From NCBI GenBank assembly GCA_027943335.1, contig BSBK01001304.1, positions 747,001 through 811,000 of the forward strand: DNA of 64,000 nt, in the 5' to 3' direction. This DNA comes from Chamaecyparis obtusa. Taxonomy: Eukaryota > Streptophyta > Pinopsida > Cupressales > Cupressaceae. The translations under genes were made by a program, and so were the position numbers. Shown here one piece after another: positions 48,001 through 60,768 of the stretch (its first letter is position 1; each line of letters begins with the position of its first letter). A model generated the notes under the pieces. It worked only from the letters and a program-made list of their open reading frames with translations, was not told where the DNA came from and did not search any database.

Positions 48001-51000
48001 TGTAATACCTCTCCTATGGTGATACTTAGACTTTTCTGATTTGGACATTTTATTATGATGGTCAGGACTATACATTTACATTTATGTTTTGTGAATGATG
48101 ATATGATGGATATGCTCATTTATGGTTATCATTTATATGTTTATGAGATTAGAAAACCATCTATTTTTATATGTTTTATGGATCTAACCCAATGATTTGA
48201 ATCTAACCATTATCATGATGTTTTATGTTTCATGGATATGTGTCTGATGTGTTTTCATGACTCAGGATGAAATCGTAGTTACTCACTTAGTTGAGGTCCA
48301 CATGATGTATCGATCCTAGTCATCTGCTTGCATATATCTGTATATATATGTATCTCTTCTTGGTGATGTAGGATTGCAGGTACTGGGTATCATCTCCACC
48401 TAGCTTCATAGGTCTGAGCGAGCCCTCAAAATCCTTGATCATTGTTGTTGTTAGGAAGATATCACCAGGTTCCACAAGAAGAAACTTCTCCTTTGATCCT
48501 TTTATCCTTAGGCGGGAAGTGTCAAGTCAGTCCCTTGTGTGGATGTATTGTGTGATCTCGTAGTTGTTGGAATTATGGATCTTGTAGCTAGTTCTTGTCT
48601 TCATGGTATATTGATGTGAATCATTGTTCATTGAAGGTATGATTTAGCAATTTATCTTTAGTAGTAGCTACTATTATACTAGCATATCTTGTTAGGAACG
48701 ATTCGGTATGTGATTTAAATCATGTGATTTTAATACCTATAATAATGAATAATTTTATGGTATTATTTTATAATACTCATAATAACAAAATGACTATGAC
48801 AATAGTAATAATAAAATATTTTAAATAAATAGTGGAAAAATCTAACCTATGTTAGTAGCTACCTAATATATATTTTAGAATGTGGATTAGTGTATGGATA
48901 AATAATATATTTTATAATAATGTTATTTTAATATTTAATATTAATAATAATGTGTGTTATTTATGGTATATGTACCATAAGCATATGGGTGCACACATAT
49001 GCCTATGAATACATATATTAATATATATTATTATATAATAAATTAATTATTTGTGTGAAGGAAACTATTCTTATGTTATTTTTATAAGTGGTAAATAGGA
49101 TTGGTAAATTCTATTACCATAGTTAAATAAGTTAGTAAATTAATTTTGAGATTATATTATTTATTTTAACTCCCTTAAATTTAGGGAACATAGATTATAG
49201 TCTTATTTAAAATTTATTCACCTTTACGGGAATGATTTTGCAAACCATCCCATTAACTTTTAACAAATGGATAGTTGAGATGGTTGCATCGGTTGGGTTA
49301 CCTATGCAACCACCTCCTCCATTCTATTTATAGGAAAGGCTTTCCTGTGTATGGGAGTTGGGAGAAGAGTTGATTTCAAGAAGAGGATTAGTATTATTAT
49401 TGTAGAAAATTTATATTTTTTTTAAAGGAGAGAAGTCCCTTATTCTATGAGTTTGGCATTTGGATTGTTACGGGTACAGGTTGGAAGATTGCAAGAAAAG
49501 GGATCCAAAGGAGTGCTGGAAATGTTGGAGAGGATTTGATCTTCCTTCATCAACCAGTCTCCGCAGGACTCCAAGTTGGAATCCATACTAAGAGATTATT
49601 CTCTTGTATATTATGAATGTTTTGTTCTGTTTGAATGCTTCTGTGTGTTTATTTGTATCCATATGTTTAAAATGTTTATACATTATTATATTCTGTGAGC
49701 CATTTATATCTTATTGTAGTCTATTAGGTGTAAATACATTATTGTATTCTATCATTAATTTCTATATCCTAGTAGCTATTTACACAAACATATAAATTGC
49801 TATAATAACATTCAATGACAACCGCTCATTTAAGCATAGGATGAATCCAAGATTAGATTATTTGTATTTAGTTTATTTATTAGTAAGGAATACAAGTAGT
49901 ATTTTATATTTAATTTGCTGTCAAAATAAATAATATATATCTATTATCTGTCAAAATTATGTGTGCTTCAATAAAGTTATTTGAGTTCTCTTCTTTTAAA
50001 AAAACATAAAGATAAAAACAAAACTATATAGTTATAAGGTTATGCATAAATAATTATAGATGCTTAAATAAAGTTATGTTTTAAAAAAAATAAATGATAT
50101 ATTAAAAAATAAATTAATATAAAACAAAAAAAAAGAAAGGGTTTGGGAAGTGGGGGCCACCACCTTCCCCACTCCCCTCACGGTTCCCAACCGTAGCAGT
50201 GGTAGGCATTGCTACGGTAGTACTTGACTGCTATGGTAGTAGGTACTACAGTAGCAGTACCTATGAGTTGGGGAAGTGTGCAGGGTGCTAGGTCAATGGG
50301 GTATGGGGCCCACAAGGTCCCCCCCATAAGTCACTTCTAAAATGCTTTTTAAAAAAAAATTTGTTAGTGGTTTTATTTGTTTTTAGACTTTAATGAATAT
50401 TAGATTTAGTATATTTAGATTGCTATTAAATTTAGTAATTGTTTAATAGGAATTTCATAGTCTAGTGTAATTTATAAATATTTGATTTATAAATGAAAAC
50501 TATATTTGTTTATTTAAGTTTTAGAATTCTAACATGTGGATTTTTAATAGTATTCACTTTATACAAGTATAACATTTAAGTATAAGGTTAGGTACCCCTC
50601 AGATTGATTGGAATAGGTTTCAATTTCCTATGAGTTAAGTTGTAACTTCTAAAATTTTACATTTTAATAAAAATCAGACTTAGTCAAATTTCAGACTTAG
50701 GTTGAAATTGATGGGACATTATCTTTAGCATATGGAATTTTTATGTAAACCTTAAACATGTTTAGTGGAGGTTATATCCAGTGCATTTAGATGCCTTAAT
50801 AGGGTTAGGATGTGTGTAGGAAATAGTGTAGGGTTTAGAGTTGTCTAAAAGGATCAGGACATTCTAAACATCCTTAAACGTTCCTAATTTCCCTAAGTGT
50901 TCATAATCTATCTTATTATTTTCTATTCCTTGTAGTAGTTCCCAATGTGTTTATAATGTGTCTTTATTCCATGTATGATGTGATTGTGATATGTGGGTTA

Positions 51001-52229
51001 AGGGTAGAAAACCTAACAACACCTAGTGAGTGGCTCTCAGTGCGGGGCCAGGGCCCTAAGTGGCTAGAACTAGGATAACTGACTGAAGAGTTATTTAACA
51101 AGTGAAAACTTAATTAAACTTATGGGAATGGGTTCAAACATTAAAAAGATTAAATGAGCCTCACCCATTCCATTAGTTCTAGTAAAGGCTATGGATGGGA
51201 ATGGGAGAAGGTACCTATGCATAGGTACGATCGAATGGCACTTGTCAGTACAAAAGGCATTCGATCCCACATGTGTCTACATGGGGGCCGGGGCCCAAAG
51301 TTGCTAGTACTAGGACAACCCAAGGAGTGAGGGCTGTGTGATGACACTCACTTAGGTTGTTGCTTAGAGTTTCTACCAAGCCTTAGAACCTATTTGGGGA
51401 AAGATTTATACTTTGACCTTCTTTTCATTTGCTATTTGGGAAAGGTAACCTGACCCTAGGTTTGGCCTAGCTATTCCTTCTTGTGGACCTTGGTGTTTAT
51501 CTCCTAGCACGGGGGAGTGGGCCTTTGGGTATCCACATGGTTGGGTGGTAAATATTTTTACCGAGGTATCTTTTGTGGATGCAGTGTATGAAGACCCATG
51601 CTTACTTAAGTACCAGTTTGAAGAATGAAGACTTTGTAGTTATATTTCATGATGTAAAATTATTGTTACCTCCCAAGAGGAGATGAATGTAATGTAATCA
51701 TTGATACAATTAAAAATGATGTATTTGGAATGGGTAGATTTAGGAAAAAGAGAAAGGGAGATGTGAACTTTATGTATATGATCTATGTTAAAGGATTTTG
51801 TAACATTTCAAGTATGCTAGTATGTTTCTTATTATTGATTAAGTGAAAAAGGCTATTGAAGAACAAATGTATTAATTGCAATGTATCAAATGATTTATAT
51901 GATTCTATTTGATTTAAAGGTTATATTATTCATAAAGAATACTTAGGAATATAGATGGTTTTAAATGGAAAGTTGAAATGAAAATGTTTTGTATTTCTTA
52001 AAGATATGATGTAGTTTTCCTTGAGAAATAAATCTTGTTGTTAGTTTACTTAATGGATTTTAATGAATCATGCATTTAAATGAAAAGGGAACCTTGAGAG
52101 GAGTCTAAGTTTAAGTTTGGTTCACATAATTCTTTTAAAAGTTCAAAATTTTTCATAAATTATTACTTAGGTTTTCTTTAACAAAGAGAATCTTTGTTCT
52201 CTTCCACAGTTCCCTTGCGGGGCATGACA
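48001..52229. mobile_element. Element F: probable solo LTR (4,229 bp), same family as E
   Basis: It runs from TGTAATACCTC to GGGGCATGACA, flanked by CATGA (47996-48000 and 52230-52234). The TATA-like CTATTTATAG is at about 49324. It matches E in the first ~1.6 kb and the last ~1.7 kb; the middle (about 49600-50550) is different. No retrotransposon protein is seen. Removing F restores CATGATATGGCATAC, a perfect satellite spacer. Confidence 0.85.
50130..50330. repeat. GC-rich inverted-repeat segment private to F
   Basis: In otherwise AT-rich DNA, this stretch holds inverted pairs: CCGTAGCA with TGCTACGG, and CTGCTATGGTAGT with a near-complement ACTACAGTAGCAG. E lacks it. It may be a foldback insertion or the remnant of a small mobile element; no ORF is present. 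Confidence 0.6.
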
Positions 52230-52674
52230 CATGATATGGCATACTAGGACCCCTAGGGAGTCCCCATGACCTCTTTTGAGACATTTGAATGCTCAAGTTT
52301 GTCTGAAGGTTTCCTCGGACCCCTTCAGACATAGTTGAGCATTCCAATGTGCCATAGGGGTCATGGGGACTTCCTAGGGGTCCTAAAATGTGATAAGACA
52401 TGCTAGGAACTCTAGGAGTTTCCATGACCCCTTTTGACACATTTGAATACTCAAGTTTTCCTAGAGGGTTCCTAGGACCCCTTAAGACACACTTGAGCAT
52501 TCCAATGTGTCCATAAGGGTCATCCAGATTTTGGAGTGGTCCTAACGCATGATAAGGTGTACTCGAACCCCTATGGAGTCCCCATGACCCCTTTTGATAC
52601 ATTTGAATGCTCATGTCTATCCGAAGGGGTCCTAGGAGCCCTTAAGACACACTTGAGAATTCCAATGTGTCTAT
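52230..52674. repeat. 160-bp satellite, fourth block (about 3 monomers)
   Basis: It begins with CATGA (F duplication), continues the monomer cut at 48000, and stops at 52674 where D begins. Its variants (CTCTTTTGAGACATTT, GGGTCATCCAGATTTT, TCTATCCGAAGGGG) match 14400-14785 in the same order, so both belong to the same higher-order unit. Confidence 0.93.
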
Positions 52675-53540
52675 TGGTTCTTCAAAAGATTTTACACTAC
52701 ATGAGATACCAATATGCTTATGACTGATGTTAAGGAGTGGTTAAATAAAAATATGGGAAATCTATAAGCAACTGGACCAACTATAGTGACAAGACTACCC
52801 TCTTCACTTTTGCCTTTGCAAAACCAAGGTGGGTATGCCTGATCCAATAGATTTTAAATCTATTCCTTACTTAATACTAGATCTTACAACAGATGATGGT
52901 GAGAAAGTACTAAATAACAACCTATTATTCATTGACTCTCCATCACTAGGTAAAACAACTTACATAAAGTAAAATAAATGTAAAATGACTAGTATAGATT
53001 TAATGTTTTAGGATCATAAGATCTCAATCATCCCATACAAAACAAAAAGGGGAAATATAGGCCAATGTCCTATCCATTGGGAAAAATATCAGAAGACAGA
53101 ATGAATACAGAGATATTTGGAGAATAACTAGTCCTTAGACATAAATACAAAACATTCCAACTCATTCCTCCTTATAGAAAATCCTTTAATAGATTCAGTA
53201 ATCATGTATCCAACTTAGAGCAATGTTTAATCCAATCCTAGATCAGAACTCTAAGCCAAAACACATACATATAAATCTTAGAAAGACTTAAAGATTTACA
53301 GAATAAACTCAAAGGAGAGACAAAGACTTGAAATTTGTATTAAGTATGACCTTGAACATTGTATGCATCATGTTCTGAGCAATAAGCTTGCAAAATAGAA
53401 GCAACAACCTGTACTTCCTTTCTATTGCTTGATGAAAATTGATACAATATATTACAATCCTCAACTGAGGGTTAGAGTTTTAGAATCTTTATCTTTTTAA
53501 CACCTAAAATCTCAATGCCTAGAATGATCATGGAAAATCC

Positions 53541-53550
53541 TTTATATACA
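53541..53550 (-). promoter_or_regulatory. TATA box of D LTR (left copy)
   Basis: TGTATATAAA on the minus strand, conserved in the right LTR at 61580-61589. It lies downstream of the LTR ORF, so the ORF is in the U3 part. Confidence 0.55.
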
Positions 53551-53814
53551 AGGAAATGCAACAAGCTATCGATCATTCTAGGGTTTGCAAAATCTCTAAC
53601 CTAAAAACTTTTCAACAACCTCAAAAATTTTGCAATAAATACATTGATCAAGTAGGTGAGATATTTGTAGATGAGTCACTTTACTTTTTGTCTTCATTAT
53701 TGTCCTCAACTTCTTTCACAAATCTGAATGCAATATCTCATTGTCCATCCTACAATGAATGCCTTTTTGTATCTCAACAACCTTAGCTACTCAAAAAGTA
53801 ACTATCTTGCTTGT

Positions 53815-55805
53815 TTAAGAGGTTGGCAGAGTATTTACTTTTTTTGCATTAGGTATGTACTGGTACCTCCACCTATCATACACCTCTTCACTTCGGAATT
53901 CAAAATTTACAAATTCAGTCCTCTTGCCATATAATTGTTCCCATTTTCTTTCTAATTGACCAACCTTATGTTGAATGGTGTCAAACATTGATTTTTCATT
54001 TATTAACAACTTTTTTGTGCTGCTTAATGAATAAGTGTCACTTATGACACCAGTCACTCTCTCTAATAAAAGTGCATCCATCTCTTCTCTCCACCGATAT
54101 GACTCTTTAAATTATCCTTTCTCTATGACACTAGTGGGCACTAATTCATAGTTTGAAAGCATTAATTCAGCTTTTAACATACTTGATTTTCTAATAAAAT
54201 TATCCAAAACTATGCCATTCTACACCATTTTCTTCACATCTTGATGCACTGGCTTAATCGGTGGATCAGGGTCTTCTTGGCCCTTTGACAATATATCAAA
54301 TAGCTTTACATTTGGAGACCTTTCAATCCACTTCTTTAAAACTGGTGACCTCTCAGTTTTCTCCTTATTCAAAGCTACAAATAGAGAATGCAACTTTCTT
54401 ACATGATTATAGAAAATTGAAGGTCTTAAATCATATGCAAATTGCATTATTGCATCTATTATTTTTTCTTCATATTTTTTGGTTTCTCAACACTATGGCC
54501 TTTATATTTTCATCTTTTTCCTTCTCTAGTTGCACTCTTATTTGTCTTAATTTATTACCATCTTCAGTTAATCTTTGCTTCTCCCAACTAACCCTTGCAT
54601 CCATGCTTGTCTTTGAGTAGGGGGATGGCGGAAGTTCAACAATTGGGCTAGAAGAAGAAACAACTGTAGGCCTACCACAAATTGCCAATTGGGGAGACCT
54701 ATGATCTTGGAGCCCTGATAGCTATGCAATCAACTTATCCTTTTGAATTAGCTCTATCTTGAGCACATTATAAGACTTGAGAACCATTTCAAATTTGAGC
54801 CTAAGCTCCTCCTCTTCTTAGGCATCTTTTTTTGCCACTTTGACATTGAATTTGGTAGTTTCCAAAATTAGGTTTGAAACTTCTACTCCAGAAGTCTCAC
54901 CTACTCTTTGTACTAACAAACCACATGTATATCCTATAGATAGGGATTCTCTTGTTCCTATGTCTTCCTCCCTCTTTAAGGACCACATTACTAAGGATGC
55001 ATGATCATCAGAAAAAGAAGCTCCCATAGTAGCTTGTTTGTCTTGCTTTGTAGTAGCAAGAGTCTTCACCTTGCTCTTCCAGACTTGATCAAAGACAATT
55101 GCATCAACAATGTCCCACTTTGGTAGAATCAACACACCTCCAGTGTGGATCATAGCCCTCCCCTCCTTAGGAGAATCTTTTCAAACTGTTTGACCATCTC
55201 TTCCTTGGTCTCATTTTCTATCCCCATTATGTCCCTATTAGGGAACTCTTCCTTTTTCTTCTCATAGATCTCTTTATACTAATTTATCTTCATTCTCCAT
55301 AAAAATTTGGATAATGCCGTAGTCTTGACAAATTTATCATCAACATAGAAAGAATCACTAGCTTGTTTTAAAACAAGGTCCAATTGTTTACCCTCAAATT
55401 CAACAATAGTAAGATCCATGGCTACCTCCTTAGGTGCCTCTAGCATTCCTTCTTGCAACTCATCACTTGAAACCAAAATGTCTCCCTCATTCCTCATTTG
55501 TACCATTTATTGCACTACCCCATGTTCATCTAGCTGGATAGGGGACTGAGAAGGAGAATAAGCTTCCTCTCCTAGCTTTGATTCTTCTTGCCTCTACCTC
55601 TTAGGAGAGGGTCCCTATATTCCTAAATCATTAATGGGTCTTTTTCCTATAGAAGTAGAAGGAATATCCTCACTTATTTGCTATGGTGTTAAAAGGATAA
55701 TGTATCCACTTCTCTTTTGCATTGTATAGAATCCCCTTGGGGTCAACTTCATATATTTTGGCTGGCTCAAAATTTGTTTTGGTCTCTCAAGATTTTCCTT
55801 AGTCC
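53815..55805 (-). pseudogene. LTR ORF of D, left copy, decayed
   Basis: Open pieces at 55681-55805, 55279-55506, 54818-55153, 54470-54688, 54220-54447 and 53815-54081 match the right copy in order. The left copy has at least two frameshifts (between 55279 and 55153, and between 54470 and 54447) and several stops. At three positions the left copy keeps Gln where the right copy has TAG (in I-Q-H-K, W-E-Q-L and R-Y-Q-Y). The N-terminal part is fused in frame to truncated reverse transcriptase. The predicted protein is charged and largely helical; no known domain is recognised. Confidence 0.7.
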
Positions 55806-56580
55806 TTTGAAAGGTGGCGCTAGCATTAGTCAACCCAAAAGGTATCGTTACATAAACATATGGCCCCCATGGAGTTGTAAATGCAGTTTTAAATTGCTCA
55901 GTATCTTTAACCATTACTTGATTGTAACCAAAAAAACCATCCATCATGGACATCAATTCTGATCTGGTGACCTTTTGCAACATGTTCTCCATGTTTGGAA
56001 ACCCATAATTATCCTTCAAATAATTTATGTTAAGATTTCTAAAATCAACAAAAAGCCTAATGTCACCATTTTTCTTTCTAACAAGCACCAAATTTGAAAC
56101 CCAAGTGGAGAGCCTAATAGGCTTAATTATTCCAGCATCCATCATCTTCTTCAGTTCACCCTACATCTTAGGTGCCAAGGTGGGGTTAACAAGTCTCAAC
56201 TTTTTCCTAAAAGGTTTTGTGCCTTCTTTGAGTGGAATCTCATGTTGAAAGAGCTCCTCCCTATAAGATTTAAGATCTTCATAGGACCAAGCAAAAACAT
56301 GCTTGAATTTTTTGAGAAGATCAATCAATTTTTTTCTAGTTCTTGGGGACAGACACTTGCCTATATAAACCTTCTTGGGGTCTATCCTTGTGCCCAAATT
56401 TATTTCTTCAAGCTCATTTGATTTATCAGTACTATCAGAGAAAATTTTGTCTTTATTGTCAAATGCTCTTTCAAGAGAAACTAATCCTTTGAGAACTCTA
56501 TTTGATTTTAATCGCAAAACCTCTCTGCCAAAAATGACATCTTTACCATTCACTATATCAACATAAGTACTGAAATCCAT
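55806..56580 (-). pseudogene. Reverse transcriptase of D, truncated before the active site
   Basis: It matches A from the linker (D-F-S-T-Y-V-D-I) through W-V-S-N-L-V-L-V, V-D-F-R-N-L-N, M-M-D-G-F-F-G-Y and P-F-G-L-T-N...F-Q-R, then stops. The Y-x-D-D motif, thumb, RNase H and integrase are absent. From about 55805 the frame continues without a stop into the LTR ORF (K-Q-I-L-S-Q-P-K-Y). A TAG at about 56163 also interrupts the linker. It cannot encode a working polymerase. Confidence 0.85.
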
Positions 56581-56646
56581 TTCTTTGTCACCAAAATGAG
56601 ATTCACACTAGAGAAATCTTAATATGTCTTGGTCATTAGAGAAAAT

Positions 56647-57255
56647 CTACCAATTATCTACATTATCAGGAATAGAGGGCCTGGCTTGCACTTCTATATT
56701 GGAAATATATGCAAATGTAACATCTTTAGGTCTAAGGGCCACATTTTCCAACAAATCTACCATTTTTTTTTGACTTCTTTCCATCCAACAAATATTAAAA
56801 GCACTAAAGCTTTCAATCTCATCCCATACTACATTCCTATATTGGTTTAATTTTTTATTTTTTGAAGCATACTTTGATCTAATTTTGGACACAACTAACT
56901 TAGAGTCACCTATCACTTTCAAACATTTTATGCCATGTCTTGATGCCAACCATAGGCCTATCAATAGAGCCTCATATTTTGCAACATTATTCGTGCATGA
57001 GAATAAAAAAGTAAAAGAGAATTTGAAAGTTTTACCATTGGAAGATATGAGCAATATTCCAGCTCCAAATCCCTCTTTTCTATTTGCACCATCAAAATAC
57101 ATGGTCCACAAACTGTCAAGGTCAATCCATCCCTCTTGGCTCTCTAACCTGTGGCCAAGCTCAACACCCTCCTCTGCTTCCTTATCTTGGACTTCGAAAG
57201 CATTAATGTTAGTGTCAAGAAAGCAATTCATGGTGTCTTCTTCTTCCTCAATCAT
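56647..57255 (-). pseudogene. RNase H of D, upstream of reverse transcriptase
   Basis: It is the same plant-type RNase H as in A: F-D-G-A (residue 55 of this open stretch), T-N-N-V-A-K-Y-E-A-L (the catalytic Glu appears changed to Lys), G-D-S-K-L and a V-D-L-L end. It continues through the segment corresponding to A 34860-35045 without the stops of A, showing Gln at one A stop. The position between protease and polymerase is confirmed in this second copy. Confidence 0.85.
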
Positions 57256-57291
57256 ATGTGGAGTTTTGAGTTCTCTAGAAACCTTAATGTT

Positions 57292-57597
57292 CTATCCCTC
57301 CAAATTGAAAGTGGAAAATGACAAATCACATTGTATGCTACCTCCCATAGAAGAACTCCACTTTATTGATAGTAACATCCCATATTTGGGAGGAATATCC
57401 ACTACCAAGGCACTCATGGTCAATTGTTTGTTGGGGTCTGCAGCTAGTTTGTAAGGTAGAGCCTTGATAGTACCCACAACTAGTACTTCCCTTGAATCCA
57501 TAGCTTGACACCTTCCATGGGGTGTGTCCACCTTTAATCCTAAGGACTTCATAACCTCAGTAGGCATAATGGTATTTGACGCTCCAGAATCAATCAT
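57292..57597 (-). pseudogene. Aspartic protease of D
   Basis: The open stretch starts at M-I-D-S-G-A-S-N-T with the catalytic Asp codon at 57589-57591, and extends through V-V-D-I-P-P-K-Y and a C-D-L-S-F motif. It keeps Gln where A has a stop (P-N-K-Q-L). A stop lies at its end (57292) before the RNase H stretch. Confidence 0.87.
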
Positions 57598-57837
57598 ACA
57601 ATTTTTTAGTAACTTTCCATTTATCTATAGAGTCAAAAAGAAAGGGTCAACTGTTCCTACAATAGTACTAACAAAATTTGTATCCAAATAAATTTGGGGG
57701 ATTTCAGAAACTATCTCCTCATTACAATTTCCATCTTCATCATTCACAGTTGCTATTTGTTTCTCAATCTTCTCTATTTTTTGAGAATCCATAGTTACCA
57801 CACCATTTACCCAATTTAGGGCTTTTTCCTTATGCTC

Positions 57838-60533
57838 TTATATTCTCATCATTTCCAACAAAGGGACTTTCACAATAATTTTAGATAATAACTTTCTCAT
57901 ATCAATTGGGACATATTTTGAATCAGATACATCTGGCTTTAAATTTACAACCTCTTTATCAACCTCTTGGATAGATATATCTGTAAGTTTCTTAACTTGG
58001 ACTTCATTCTCTTTCTGCAAAGCTGGAACAACCTCAGCTGTGGCTCTAGATTTTATCTTATAAGCAATGTTAGGTTTGGCATTTTTCTTTATTTTGACCT
58101 TATCAATAGGATTAGCATCCTTAGACTTATCGTGTGATGCTTTTACATCTTTGTCTATTTTCTTAATGAAAATTCCAACAGGTTTCTGACCTGAATCACC
58201 ACCTACTCTATTTCTCAAGTTATAATTTTCTTTTGCCTAAGTAACCATATTGGCTATTATCAAGGAAATTTCTTCATCGAAAGGCCTCCTCAAAAAAGCT
58301 ATTTCCTTACTTTTCAAAACATTGCACTGGATGTTGTCAAGCTCACTATCTTCATCTAAAAAAATATGTTAGTGGTATGATTCAATTTTGGTTTGGGAAT
58401 TGAAGACATCCTAATTTTCATCCTCTTTAGCAGATTCCACCTCATCCCATACATGGGAAGAGATCATCCCACATCCCTGGTCATCATAAGGTTGTTCCTC
58501 ATTGCATTCTTTCTCTCCTTGTGAAGAAACATTTTGGGATATAACACAATAATTAGGATCATATGGTGACTGAAAAGCAATACAACATGGGACCTCTTCC
58601 ACTACATTCATTGAGTTCCTTTTCAATGGATCTCTTAGGAAAAATAGGCTTCCCATCTTTCCATTGAGTATTATAAGGGTAATTCTGCATTCTTGGTAGT
58701 TTGTTAAAATTATTAAAGGGAGGCTTATCCCCTCCTATAACTTTATTATTTCTATTTTCACTAGGCTTCAAGTCCTTTATTTATTTCAATATCTACTTCA
58801 AGCTATCATCATCCTTAGGTTTTACACTCACAGGTTTTCCTAGATCCTTTCTATTTAGTGATGGTGATTTTTTGTCTTCCCTTCTTCCCAACTTTCCTGA
58901 AATTCTTCTATTACTCTCTATGTTCATAGATAATTTGCAAGCTTTAACAAGACTCCTTGTATTTTTATCTCTCAAAAGGTAGCCCATCTTAGAGTCAAAA
59001 GCATTTAAATATGTGACAAGATAGACTTTGTCATCCAATCTGATGACCTCTAATAATTTATGCAGGGCCTTTTGGAATCTGACATTAAACTCAACAACAT
59101 CCTCATTGAAGTTCTTCTTTATGTTATTAAATTCATTTAGCATAAAACCCTCATGTGTTTTATCACCATACTATTCTTTGAAACAATGCTTAAGCTGATC
59201 CCATGAACCTACGCTACCATGTGGCAAAGCCCTATACCAATCCCTTGAATCTTCTATTAGGGATTGTACAAATAATTTCATTATAACATCATCTAGCACA
59301 ATGTTATAATCATCAATCACATCAATAAATTTTTTTTGGTGCAAGTAACAACATTGCTTTCATGAATTTGGGAAGCTTCTTCTTGATTTCTTTAGGAATG
59401 GGGTTAGGGTATCCAGGGATGCCAGTAAAAACCAACTATTTGCATCTTTCATGTATAACCCCTATGTTAGGAATACCTACACCCTGAGATATGGATGCAT
59501 TAGTATTTGTCACAATAGAAATCTTAAGTCCCCCTGGTGGGGGAACACTAGCTATCTGATTTGCTAAATTTGCAACATTAGCCCCTTGTGCAATAGTGGA
59601 ACTAGCAAAATTAGTGGGTCCTATGGACTGTCTAAGAAGATCAATTTTCTTTTTCATTTCTAGTGCTGAAGCCTCTAATTCTTCCTTTTCAAGTTCTTTT
59701 GCTAACAATTCCCATTCCCTTTTGGCTTTCTCAAGGTTTTCTTCAAACCTCAAAGTTGAATCCATAGGGATGTTAGGACCTACAAGTTCTTTGATTAAAA
59801 TACCAATTTCCTTTTTCTTTCCCTTATCCTTTGGATCCCTTGTTTCAAACACCTGATGGACAACAAGCTACTCACTTGTCTATTCAGGGATGGGAACATA
59901 ATTTATAGCCTCTAAATTCATTAATTGCCTTTTTAATTGGTCAGCCCTTATCATGGCATGCCTGATTTTTTCTTCTCCTTTTTTTTCTCTTTTCTACCTA
60001 ATGGCTACTTGTTCATGAATTCTTATTTCCAATTCATAAAATTCCTCAAATATTTCTTCAAAATTTGGCAAAGTTGTTTCAGATTCAACCTGTTGTGTTT
60101 GAGGCTCCTATTGTTGATCCTAAGACTCATGGAGGCCTTGGGGTAATGATGAACCAAGGGTGAAAGGGGGGACAAAGTCTTGTCCACCCCTACTTTTACT
60201 TCTAGATCTTCTCTCCCCCCAATACCATCTATTATGGATTATCCTCCTATTTTGGGGTAACCTTTCACCCTCTCTTTCTATGGGGTGATAATAATCCTCA
60301 TACTAGATTAAGCTTGGATCAACTACCTCCTCATATTCTAAGGTATTTCCATCCTGACTAGGAGGAGCAAGACCTTCTTGTCTTGAATTTCCCTTTTACT
60401 TCCAGGTAAGAGACATGTCATTGATACTTCTTTCTCTTCTAACCTAGCCTCATCTAGATGTGGCCAAAAGCTCACCCTGCAAACTTTCCTCTAGGTGTTC
60501 CTTCCTCCAGGACCTTGTATTTTTGGAACTCAT
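57838..60533 (-). pseudogene. gag and linker region of D, decayed
   Basis: The start is ATG at 60533, matched by A. The coiled-coil part (59436-59852) has the same L-A-K-E-L-E-K-E-E-L-E motif as A. The capsid-like part (about 59150-59430) is frameshifted. The C-terminal part (58793-59143) has the N-E-F-N-N-I-K-K motif and R-L-D-D. The zinc-knuckle site is degenerate: the second Cys and the His of the A motif are replaced (58559-58656). The linker to protease is at 57838-58218. Many stops and at least two frameshifts make it non-functional. Confidence 0.83.
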
Positions 60534-60750
60534 AGTGGTGTAGTGATATTTTACTAAGCACTAGTACAGAGATGTTTTAGAGTCACCACCCAAGCTTAAT
60601 GGGATTTTCTATGATTTTTGAGAAATAAGAAGGGTAAGAAAAAGAAAGGAGTCAACTCTATATTCAAAGGTAACCAACCAGCTTTAAAGTAAGTAGGCTA
60701 GGAGTCTGACTCAACTTGTACCTGTGTCACTTACAAATTTCTTAACAAAT

Positions 60751-60768
60751 TCCTCAGCAAAGTCACCA
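60751..60768 (-). promoter_or_regulatory. Primer binding site of D
   Basis: On the minus strand TGGTGACTTTGCTGAGGA lies a few bases inside the right LTR. It differs from that of A at several positions. It fixes 60775 as the inner edge of the 5' LTR. Confidence 0.7.

Larger units (their letters stand above)
52675..55805 (-). repeat. Left (3') LTR of D, 5'-truncated, containing an ORF
   Basis: It matches 60775-63840 along its whole length at roughly 90% by eye. The first ~850 bases correspond to the A LTR end (for example the stretch around GGTTTTGCAAAGGCAAAAG on the minus strand). Upstream of the TATA box (53541-53550) is the remains of a long ORF. Its outer start is missing where it joins reverse transcriptase at about 55800. 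Confidence 0.8.

Noticed and set aside
53556..53934. Plus-strand frames repeated at 61595-61949
   Set aside because: They are the opposite strand of the D LTR and overlap the end of its minus-strand ORF; conservation comes from LTR duplication.
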